From assembly GCA_902492855.1 (NCBI GenBank), contig CABUMU010000129.1, positions 1-5,193 on the forward strand: DNA of 5,193 nt, written 5' to 3'. A model generated the notes under the pieces. That model made no database searches, was not told the DNA's origin, and was given only the letters and a program-made list of their open reading frames with translations. The DNA comes from an uncultured Collinsella sp. Its GTDB lineage: Bacteria > Actinomycetota > Coriobacteriia > Coriobacteriales > Coriobacteriaceae. This document shows, one piece after another, positions 1 through 5,193 of the stretch (positions are counted from its first letter, which is position 1; every line of letters begins with the position of its first letter). Both the position numbers and the translations under genes were made by a program.

Positions 1-41
1 AGCAGCGACAGAACAGGGCTGCCAGAGGCGTTAGTAGACAA
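1..41 (-). CDS. Probable 5' end of a minus-strand gene, cut by the window edge
   Basis: Reading leftward from a TTG at 39-41, the minus strand is open to the edge and encodes MSTNASGSPVLSL and onward. A well-formed Shine-Dalgarno AAGGAG (47-52) lies five bases before the TTG, and the frame is closed just upstream by a stop at 51-53, so no earlier start is possible in this frame. Thirteen residues are too few to assign a family. The gene would be transcribed divergently from the glycosyltransferase. Alternatives are a minus-strand ATG at 71-73 in another frame, also open to the edge but without so good a ribosome site, or the tail of a plus-strand gene ending at 34 or 54. I prefer the TTG because of its ribosome site, with modest confidence. 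Confidence 0.4.
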   Translation of the reverse strand, partial: MSTNASGSPVLSL

Positions 42-46
42 ATGTG

Positions 47-52
47 CTCCTT
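47..52 (-). promoter_or_regulatory. Ribosome binding site AAGGAG for the truncated left-edge gene
   Basis: The minus strand reads AAGGAG, then CACAT, then TTG. This near-perfect anti-16S match at five-base spacing is the main reason to place a start codon at 39-41. Confidence 0.4.
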
Positions 53-107
53 AGGAAATACCTGTCGTTTCATGGTATCAAAGGGTCAGCGCGCCGGCGG
101 GCGTTTA

Positions 108-113
108 TATAAT
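108..113 (+). promoter_or_regulatory. Candidate -10 box TATAAT in the divergent intergenic region
   Basis: A consensus TATAAT stands out in an otherwise GC-rich region. No good -35 hexamer lies 16-18 bases upstream; that spot reads roughly GTCAGC, beside an 8-base palindrome CGCCGGCG at 92-99. If used, transcription would start near 120 and leave a leader of about 180 bases before the glycosyltransferase start at 298. On the minus strand the same AT-rich patch reads TTATATAAAC and could equally serve the leftward gene. A second plus-strand possibility is TTTACA at 215-220, but its -10 partner near 238-246 is poor. Direction and use are inferred from hexamers only. Confidence 0.35.
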
Positions 114-280
114 CTATGGAGCCTCTTGCGGGCAAAGCAGCCCCACGTCATGCGGCGGGCCCATGGCAGGTTCCTGCGTTTTATTCAAAGCTTGCCGCCA
201 AGGTGCGCCGAGCCTTTACAATAGGACAGTCCCAAGGACGTATTCGATAGCTTCCGCGCTGCACTCACCCGCCGCGCGTG

Positions 281-286
281 AAAGGA
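281..286 (+). promoter_or_regulatory. Ribosome binding site that sets the glycosyltransferase start at 298
   Basis: AAAGGA lies 11 bases before the ATG at 298. The spacing is slightly long, but this is the only purine-rich site near a start in this frame. The in-frame ATG at 163 has nothing comparable, and the residues it would add do not resemble the family's N-terminus. Confidence 0.55.
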
Positions 287-297
287 TATATTGCCCC

Positions 298-1320
298 ATG
301 CCTTCAACCCTTCCCGCTCCCATCGATAAGCTCGCCATTGTCGTCGTTACGTACAAGCGCCAGGAACTCCTGGCCAACTTGTTCGACTCCATGACCGAGC
401 TTACGGCAGCGCCCTGGCGCATCGTGATCGTCGATAACGAGAATTCGCGTGAGACCGAGGCCATGTGCACCGCATTCAACGAGCGCCTGGCCAACCTGTG
501 GGGCACCGACATCGAACAGCCCGACGCGAAGGGCGGCACCGACCGCGTCATCTACGCACCACAGCTCGAAAACGGCGGCGGTGCAGGTGGCTTCTCCGCC
601 GGCACCAAATGCGCCTACGACCTGGGCGCCCAGTGGTTCTGGGTGATGGACGACGACGTGCTCGTCATCCCCGAAGGCATCGAGCGTCTTGCCAAGTGGA
701 CCGACCGCTACGATGTCATCCAGGGTTCGCGCCTGGACTTTGACGGCGGCGCCTTCTTTTGGCAGTACCAGCTCATCCTTTCGCTTGGTATCCCCAACCC
801 CATCGCTAAGTGGGACCTGGGCCCCAAGGCCTACCGCGCCATGAACCAGTTGTGCTTTGAAGGCGGCCTGTTCTCGCGCCGCGTGGTCGACAAGATCGGC
901 CTGCCGGATGCGCGATTCTTCATCTACGGCGACGATGCCTGCTACGGCTACGTGGCCAGCCAGCACTTCCCCGCCGCCGTTGTTGCCGACGTGGTGCTCA
1001 AGCGTGCCCGCGCTGTCTCTAACTGGGATATCGCCGGCAAGCGCCAGCTCAACTCTACGAGCGACACCAACCGCTACTACATCATGCGCAACCGAGGCTT
1101 CCTCGCTCGCTATATGCAGATCTACGGTGACTACCACCCCATGCTGTTCCGCCTGGGCAATGCCGCGACCTTCTGCAAGGAATTCATTCGCCTGGCTGCG
1201 GTCGATAAGTGCTTTAAGACCGGTATTCCGGCGCTGCGCCGTGGCATGAAAGACGCCCGCAAGATCATCAAGGATCCCAACTGGAAGCCCATGCCGCCCA
1301 TGAAGGACGCGGAACAGTAA
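298..1320 (+). CDS. Family 2 (GT-A fold) glycosyltransferase, GlfT1/rhamnosyltransferase-like
   Basis: This 340-residue cytoplasmic or membrane-associated enzyme is predicted to transfer a sugar, possibly galactofuranose or rhamnose, from a nucleotide donor onto a growing surface glycan. The fold is visible in order: the first strand and nucleotide-binding start IVVVTYKR (14-21), IVIVDN (42-47), the glycine-rich NGGGAGGF (92-99) typical of the GlfT/rhamnosyl group, metal-binding MDDDV (117-121, bases 649-657 for the three Asp), the acceptor-side FEGGLFS (187-193), FIYGDDACYGY (208-218) where an Asp of GDD is a candidate general base, and NRYYIMRNR (258-266). There is no signal peptide or clear transmembrane helix. 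At 340 residues it fits the short GlfT1-like size and lacks the extra domains of the long GlfT2. I start at 298, not the in-frame ATG at 163, because the family fold begins about ten residues after 298 and a ribosome site precedes it. The fold is secure; donor and acceptor are not determined. Confidence 0.9.
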   Translation: MPSTLPAPIDKLAIVVVTYKRQELLANLFDSMTELTAAPWRIVIVDNENSRETEAMCTAFNERLANLWGTDIEQPDAKGGTDRVIYAPQLENGGGAGGFSAGTKCAYDLGAQWFWVMDDDVLVIPEGIERLAKWTDRYDVIQGSRLDFDGGAFFWQYQLILSLGIPNPIAKWDLGPKAYRAMNQLCFEGGLFSRRVVDKIGLPDARFFIYGDDACYGYVASQHFPAAVVADVVLKRARAVSNWDIAGKRQLNSTSDTNRYYIMRNRGFLARYMQIYGDYHPMLFRLGNAATFCKEFIRLAAVDKCFKTGIPALRRGMKDARKIIKDPNWKPMPPMKDAEQ

Positions 1321-1321
1321 A

Positions 1322-1333
1322 GGGCTTTCGCCC
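1322..1333 (-). terminator. Small GAAA-loop hairpin between two convergent genes
   Basis: On the minus strand the sequence reads GGGC-GAAA-GCCC followed by TTTACTGTT. This is a four-pair GC stem closed by a stable GNRA-type loop with a short T stretch, directly after the ATPase-like gene's stop codon. It is better placed to end that gene than the glycosyltransferase, because the plus-strand version has no T-run. The stem is short, so termination may be weak or may rely on Rho. Confidence 0.35.
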
Positions 1334-1337
1334 GCCG

Positions 1338-3134
1338 CTACAGACGTTGGCACACCACGGACGCACGCTGCCCATCAAAACCGAACCCCCAGCGCATGCG
1401 ACCCACGCCGGGTCGCGGCACACGGATTTCGTCGATGCCGTCGCGCTCTATGTCGAGCAGCGCCTGCACGGCCAGCAATTCCAGGCCCAGCGCATCCACA
1501 CCGGGGTCATACATCATGTTGATCGTTATCAGCGGACGTTCATCGAGCATACCGATCGTATCGGCTATGTCGAACACGGCGCCCGTAGGAAAAACCTGGA
1601 TGTCGCAGCGACCCGCGCCACACTTTCGCCTTGAGGCAGGATTGGCATAGCCCGGCAAGCCAAAGCAGAGCCCCTGCAAGAGCAGATGATATGGCAGTGG
1701 CGCATCTGGGTCGGTCGCACCGATTCCCGCATCTCCTAAGATGCGGCTTAGCGCCCGCCTCACGGTATCCTCGTTCCCATGGCACAGCCCGTCGCGAAAC
1801 GCATCGACGTCTCGAATGTCTTCTGCAGCACACTCAAACCACTCAATAATCACTAGACGCAAGGTCTGGCGAAGCTCGTTATTGGGCAATCGCAAAGCAC
1901 GGAGGCGATCGCCATGCTCCGGCTCCTCAGTCATATCCGTCGTGAGAAAACCGGACAGATACAGCGCTGTCCACATGCCATCGTCAGGCGAGACATCTGG
2001 CTCTGCAGTGCCCAAACAAAGCGGGACCTCAGCGCACCCATGGGCCTCGAGCAAATCAAACAAGACCGAAAGGCGGTCGAGATTCCACCCGGCAACTACC
2101 CTACTCAGACAATCGGCATATCCATACAGATCGGCACGCACAGGCGCCGTGCAGCCTCGGCCCAGAAAACCGATCACACGCTCTGGACTCGAGCAATAGG
2201 CCCTGCCAAACCGATATCCCTCGAGCCATTCACGCGCATCATCCAGGTATTCCTCACGCCCAGCATGATTCAACAGAGCCTCGACCTCGGCATCCGAAAA
2301 ACCGAACCAACGGTCACACCACGCCGACAGCGGCGTCGTCAGACAATACGAGCAGCCGCGCGAAGAAAGCGCCGCTTCGGCGGGACCGGAACACTCCCCC
2401 ATCAGACACGTCAGCCGCAACGAATCGCGCGCAGTGGCAATGGCGTCAAACAGCGCACGGTCAAGTAGTTCTGCCGGATCGGCGTCGGAAGCGTTCCTCG
2501 CGCTCGCACGGCGAGACCACGCCGCATCGTACCCATCAACGAGCAATACAACCTGCTCATCGCAGGCAATCTCCAGCAGCTCTATGAGCACACCGAGCAC
2601 CGAGTCAACCTCGTCCGCGCTCGCCACGCCACGCGCGACACGTTCGATGTGACGCACCTTATCTCGAGCTAAATCCGGAGCCTCCAAGAGCGCCAACAAG
2701 CGAGCGCACTCGCCCGAAAGGGCATCGCGCACGACGCCGGCAACAGCGGGGCCACGCCTCCCAGCGCCAGAAAAGTCCAGCGATATCACCGGATAGCAAG
2801 CATACTCATCCCGATAGCGCCCGCCGTTCGCATCCCAAATCTGAGCATCGGCAAACAAACGCTGACCAGAGCGACCGACCGCTGGACGCTCCAGAAAAGC
2901 CCTGAGCATCGACAAGTTCATGCTCTTGCCAAAACCCTCGGGTCGACAGCACACCACAAAGGACGCGTCGCAGTCCACCACATCGGCAATAAACATGGTC
3001 TTGTCAACCAGCATGCAACGACCAATGGCATCGGCAAAATCATGCACACCGACCGGCAAAACCGCATCATCGACATGGTTGACAAGCCGTACGCCAAAAG
3101 TATCGGCACTGTTGCAATACTCCTGTTCAGACAC
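1338..3134 (-). CDS. AAA-ATPase-like protein with a degenerate PD-(D/E)XK nuclease-like C-terminus
   Basis: This 598-residue protein follows the 'AAA-ATPase-like plus DUF1703 nuclease' family, whose role is largely unknown. Family landmarks in order: LPVGVHDF and MLVDKTMFI (26-49), the P-loop RPEGFGKSMNLSM (64-76; family norm close to RPRRFGKTLNLSML), YPVISLDFSG (114-123), Walker B VVLLVDGYD (195-203; norm LIDEYD), FGFSDAEVEALL (277-288), WLEGYRFG (303-310; norm WYDGYRFG), LYLSGFLT (391-398), LRLPNNELR (413-421), YHLLLQGL (482-489) and SRRKCGAGRCDI (501-512; norm like SNRESGxGRYDI). Length and domain order match full-length members, so it is not truncated. However, the Walker B glutamate is Gly201, the expected nuclease Glu is Lys504, and the expected ExK strand reads ITINMM (536-541); only Asp511 remains. 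It contains 24 cysteines and no export signal. The GTG start at 3134 is the first possible in frame, since a TAG lies 15 bases upstream. Family assignment is strong; activity is doubtful. Norms are from memory, not an alignment. Confidence 0.85.
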   Translation of the reverse strand: MSEQEYCNSADTFGVRLVNHVDDAVLPVGVHDFADAIGRCMLVDKTMFIADVVDCDASFVVCCRPEGFGKSMNLSMLRAFLERPAVGRSGQRLFADAQIWDANGGRYRDEYACYPVISLDFSGAGRRGPAVAGVVRDALSGECARLLALLEAPDLARDKVRHIERVARGVASADEVDSVLGVLIELLEIACDEQVVLLVDGYDAAWSRRASARNASDADPAELLDRALFDAIATARDSLRLTCLMGECSGPAEAALSSRGCSYCLTTPLSAWCDRWFGFSDAEVEALLNHAGREEYLDDAREWLEGYRFGRAYCSSPERVIGFLGRGCTAPVRADLYGYADCLSRVVAGWNLDRLSVLFDLLEAHGCAEVPLCLGTAEPDVSPDDGMWTALYLSGFLTTDMTEEPEHGDRLRALRLPNNELRQTLRLVIIEWFECAAEDIRDVDAFRDGLCHGNEDTVRRALSRILGDAGIGATDPDAPLPYHLLLQGLCFGLPGYANPASRRKCGAGRCDIQVFPTGAVFDIADTIGMLDERPLITINMMYDPGVDALGLELLAVQALLDIERDGIDEIRVPRPGVGRMRWGFGFDGQRASVVCQRL

Positions 3135-3142
3135 CGTAACTT

Positions 3143-3148
3143 CTCCCT
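3143..3148 (-). promoter_or_regulatory. Ribosome binding site AGGGAG supporting the GTG start at 3134
   Basis: On the minus strand AGGGAG is followed by an eight-base spacer and then GTG. Together with the in-frame TAG just upstream (3147-3149), it fixes this non-ATG start. Confidence 0.7.
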
Positions 3149-3167
3149 AAAACGCAGCACGAAGCCC

Positions 3168-3173
3168 ATTGTA
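3168..3173 (-). promoter_or_regulatory. Candidate -10 box TACAAT for the ATPase-like gene
   Basis: TACAAT on the minus strand matches five of six consensus bases and lies 33 bases before the GTG start, giving a short leader of about 25 bases. The nearest -35-like hexamers, TTGCAC (3187-3192) and TTGAAC (3181-3186), are too close at 13 and 7 bases. A promoter is expected here because a terminator separates this gene from the one upstream, but this exact site is only a guess. Confidence 0.3.
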
Positions 3174-3265
3174 GCGAGCAGTTCAAGTGCAACGCTGGAT
3201 CCGTGCAAAGGCATCGGGCAACGGTAGGAACAAAGGCCTTGAGGGGGCATAACAAATCGTTGTGC

Positions 3266-3304
3266 AACAAAATGGGGCCCGATGCAACTGCACCGGCCCC
3301 CATT
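3266..3304 (-). terminator. Strong intrinsic terminator of the anchored-protein gene
   Basis: On the minus strand the two 15-base arms at 3271-3285 and 3290-3304 pair around an AGTT loop. The outer part is AATGGGG with CCCCATT, then one G-G mismatch, CCG with CGG, one G-T wobble and TGC with GCA. The 3' arm runs into a T stretch (TTTTGTT). The hairpin starts 34 bases after the stop codon at 3338. It has no T-run in the plus direction, so it acts leftward and isolates the ATPase-like gene from the gene upstream. Confidence 0.85.
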
Positions 3305-3337
3305 GCGAATCTTTAGTTGTCGGGCAACCGAAAGGGA

Positions 3338-5182
3338 CTACTCCTCGGAGTCGTTCTGCCCAGCAGCCTTCTTTTGCTGATCGAGCTTATGCTTGCCACT
3401 CACAATAGACGTGGCACCCAGCGTGGCCAAGCTTGCACTGGCAAGGCTCGCCATCACAATCAGATCGCCCGTCTTGGGCATATTGCCGCCAGATGACTTG
3501 GTAGTTGTAGTCGTCGTGGTTGTAGTGGTCACCGCCTTGGAGTCATTTTGCTCTTGACTCTTGTTGTCGGTGTTGCCCTTACCGCCGTCCTCGCCCTGCT
3601 GCTTTCCGTCCTCGGTCTTGTCCTTGCTCTCGTCCTTCTTCTCAGATTCAGACTTCTTATCCTCGTCCTTCTTCTGAGCGGATTTGTCGTCCTTCTCCTC
3701 AGAGCTAGAACCCTTATCAGATTCGGTCTTCTCGGAAGCCTTGTCCTTGGAGTCGCCCTTTGCGGCCTCGGTCTTTTCCGTGGAAACCTGATCAGAGTTG
3801 TCCTTGTTCTGGGTCGAGCCATTATTGACGCCGGCCATCAGCGAAGAGCCCAGCGTAGAACCAAGCTGCTCAGAGAAAGAAGGCTTCTTGTCCGGCGAAG
3901 CAACGGGAGCGTCCGGCGCCTTATTCGAGTCGTCCTTGGAAGCACCAGAATCAGAAGCGACGCCAGAGTTAGAGTCATTGCTAGAACCAGTATCGGCGGA
4001 AGAATCGCTCGAGCCAGTAGAAGAGTCGGAGGAACCAGCGTCGGTCGAACCAGAGGCGGCACTGTCCGTATTGCCGGCAGAGCTTGAAGACGAATCGCCC
4101 GCAGCAGAGCCGTTAGAATCTGAGCCGCTCGAGGTAGAGCCGTCGTTGGCAGTGCCACCAGCAGAGCCATCGCCGTCAGCATCGGTCGAGGGCGCATCCA
4201 TATCGTTATCATCGCCCGCATCGTCATCGGCACCAGGCGTCGGTGCAGAGGGAGCAGCGGGCGCTATGCTCGGACCGGGCGTCGGCTCGGGCTCGGGCTC
4301 GGGCTCCACAGGCGTTGCCGTAGCAGCCTCGTCCTCGGCAATATAGACCAGACAATCCTTGAGCTCATTGCGGTAGCGGTTCTTCCAGCCCTCGTGATAC
4401 TGGGGCTGGCTTGCATACTTGGTCGCCACGTTATTGACCACGCTGTTGGAAAGCGCCGTCACAAACTCGCGGTCCGTCATGCTGTTGGAAAGGTTTGCCC
4501 AGCGGAAGAAGTCTCTGCAGCCACCGGTGCCGCACATGTTGGTGATACTCCACACCATGCCCTTGACGCAGTCGGCGCGGCCGGAGATGTCAATGCCAAG
4601 AGCGCTCTTGAACCACGCCTCGGTCACCGCATAGTAGGAGTTGTACGCATAGGCATCCTGCAGCGCCGAGAACTCAACCGGATCGGTGTTGTAAGCACCC
4701 AGGAAGGCATCCTGCGCGATGCGGCCCAACTCGGTGAGCTGGCCGTTCGCATACATGGGGTTGTTCGCCTTGGAAATCTCGCTGCCGCGATCGATCGCAG
4801 CCTTAAGCATGCCGTACTTGGCAGAATCGTAGTTATAGACCTGCTTCATAAACGGAATGAGCGACCAACGACGGTCGAACTGGTAATAGCCCAGCGCGTT
4901 ATAGCCGTCGCCATACGAAAAGCCCTGGTTATAGTTGCCGTGGCTCTCGTATTTGGTGAAGTACTTCATCTCGGCAGTCACGTTGACAAACGAGACCCCC
5001 TGAACCGACCTCAGCACACCCGAAAAAGACTGCTGGGTGTAAAGGCCCTTATCGATATCGGTGGCATCCGAGGCAACACCCGGCGTGGCCTCCTCGGCAA
5101 CAGCAATCACAGGCGCGGCAACGGCGCCAAACGAAAGCGCCAGCGTCAGGCCCGCCACAATCGCGGAATGCTTGGGCTGCAT
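3338..5182 (-). CDS. Secreted, sortase-anchored lysozyme-like (peptidoglycan-active) surface protein
   Basis: The 614-residue precursor has a signal peptide (basic start, hydrophobic 8-28, likely cleavage after AVA at 29). A globular domain follows (about 62-283) resembling the lysozyme-like domain of VgrG-related and phage tail proteins: YFTKYESHGNYN (74-85) with Glu79 as candidate catalytic acid, GDGYNALGYYQFD (91-103), VWSITNMCG (210-218) and a C-terminal NRYRNEL (268-274). The stalk has Pro-Glu repeats (291-300), a Ser/Asp/Gly-rich stretch (about 320-420), a short less charged patch (434-453), a Lys/Glu/Asp/Ser-rich stretch (about 460-549) and ten threonines (552-561). The sorting signal is MPKTG (568-572), hydrophobic 573-594 and an 18-residue polar tail from GKHK. 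It is probably exported by Sec, linked to the wall by sortase, and cuts peptidoglycan. The ATG at 5182 follows GGAGG with a five-base spacer. The promoter lies outside the window. Surface anchoring is well supported; the substrate is inferred. Confidence 0.85.
   Translation of the reverse strand: MQPKHSAIVAGLTLALSFGAVAAPVIAVAEEATPGVASDATDIDKGLYTQQSFSGVLRSVQGVSFVNVTAEMKYFTKYESHGNYNQGFSYGDGYNALGYYQFDRRWSLIPFMKQVYNYDSAKYGMLKAAIDRGSEISKANNPMYANGQLTELGRIAQDAFLGAYNTDPVEFSALQDAYAYNSYYAVTEAWFKSALGIDISGRADCVKGMVWSITNMCGTGGCRDFFRWANLSNSMTDREFVTALSNSVVNNVATKYASQPQYHEGWKNRYRNELKDCLVYIAEDEAATATPVEPEPEPEPTPGPSIAPAAPSAPTPGADDDAGDDNDMDAPSTDADGDGSAGGTANDGSTSSGSDSNGSAAGDSSSSSAGNTDSAASGSTDAGSSDSSTGSSDSSADTGSSNDSNSGVASDSGASKDDSNKAPDAPVASPDKKPSFSEQLGSTLGSSLMAGVNNGSTQNKDNSDQVSTEKTEAAKGDSKDKASEKTESDKGSSSEEKDDKSAQKKDEDKKSESEKKDESKDKTEDGKQQGEDGGKGNTDNKSQEQNDSKAVTTTTTTTTTTKSSGGNMPKTGDLIVMASLASASLATLGATSIVSGKHKLDQQKKAAGQNDSEE
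4283..4306 (-). repeat. Hexanucleotide tandem repeat encoding (Glu-Pro)4
   Basis: Four GAG-CCN units in a row, the first three identical as GAG CCC, encode the EPEPEPEP hinge between the lysozyme-like domain and the stalk. The near-identical units make copy-number change by slippage possible; each gain or loss would stay in frame and alter hinge length by two residues. Confidence 0.8.
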
Positions 5183-5187
5183 AAGAT

Positions 5188-5192
5188 CCTCC
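5188..5192 (-). promoter_or_regulatory. Ribosome binding site GGAGG of the anchored-protein gene
   Basis: The minus strand reads GGGAGGATCTTATG. The full GGAGG core sits five bases before the ATG at 5182 and fixes the start at the beginning of a proper signal peptide. Confidence 0.85.
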
Positions 5193-5193
5193 C

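Noticed and set aside
163..297. N-terminal extension of the glycosyltransferase from the in-frame ATG at 163
   Set aside because: The 45 added residues lack family resemblance, have no signal-like or membrane character, and no ribosome site precedes 163. The family fold begins just after the ATG at 298.
304..1353. Long open frame (349 codons) on the minus strand opposite the glycosyltransferase
   Set aside because: It mirrors a GC-rich coding frame, its product shows no domain, and the plus-strand frame carries clear GT2 motifs throughout.
1347..2652. Several plus-strand frames of 65-184 codons across the ATPase-like gene
   Set aside because: No ribosome sites or recognisable domains; they lie inside a minus-strand gene with family motifs along its entire length.
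3259..3268. GTTG-TG-CAAC palindrome near the terminator as a regulator operator
   Set aside because: The arms are only four bases and it lies just past the terminator T-run, with no second matching site at a promoter. Chance is sufficient.
3314..3328. GTTG/CAAC hairpin directly after the anchored-protein stop as another terminator
   Set aside because: The stem is four bases and no T-run follows; the much stronger hairpin at 3271-3304 explains termination.
3908..4306. Serine/aspartate-rich stalk as a clumping-factor type Ser-Asp dipeptide repeat
   Set aside because: Strict SD dipeptide repeats are absent; Gly, Ala, Asn and Thr are mixed in irregularly, so this is low-complexity sequence and not the Sdr repeat.
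3548..4346. Plus-strand frames opposite the stalk, rich in Leu/Val or Ser/Glu/Pro
   Set aside because: They are antisense readings of the Ser/Asp/Lys-rich low-complexity region, which forces hydrophobic or repetitive products. The minus-strand frame has a signal peptide, sorting signal and ribosome site.

Overview
The window reads as chromosomal DNA of a GC-rich Gram-positive bacterium. I favour a gut Coriobacteriia member close to Collinsella. The reasons are strong GGAGG-type ribosome binding sites, GTG and probable TTG starts, a sortase-anchored surface protein, a GlfT1-like glycosyltransferase, and a member of the AAA-ATPase-like/PD-(D/E)XK family that I recall as common in such gut genomes. 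The genus is inferred from gene style, not from a marker gene.

Layout. Positions 1-41 probably hold the first codons of a minus-strand gene running off the left edge. Positions 42-297 are a GC-rich divergent intergenic region with a consensus TATAAT hexamer. A plus-strand glycosyltransferase (298-1320) makes a polysaccharide or galactofuranose-type linkage. It converges, with 17 bases between, on a minus-strand gene (1338-3134) for a 598-residue AAA-ATPase-like protein. A 203-base gap (3135-3337) carries a strong intrinsic terminator and a weak candidate promoter. The rest (3338-5182, minus) is one gene for a secreted 614-residue protein: signal peptide, lysozyme-like domain, long disordered stalk and an MPKTG sorting signal.

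The genes do not form one operon. The two minus-strand genes are separated by a terminator, and the glycosyltransferase faces them. Two of the three concern the cell envelope: one builds surface glycan, the other is a predicted wall-anchored peptidoglycan-active enzyme. The AAA-like protein is the most unusual. It keeps the family's overall architecture but has lost the expected Walker B glutamate and most expected nuclease residues. I see no CRISPR array, tRNA, rRNA, transposase or phage module. I did not find a clearly new multi-gene system; the diverged ATPase and the architecture of the anchored enzyme are the points most worth following.
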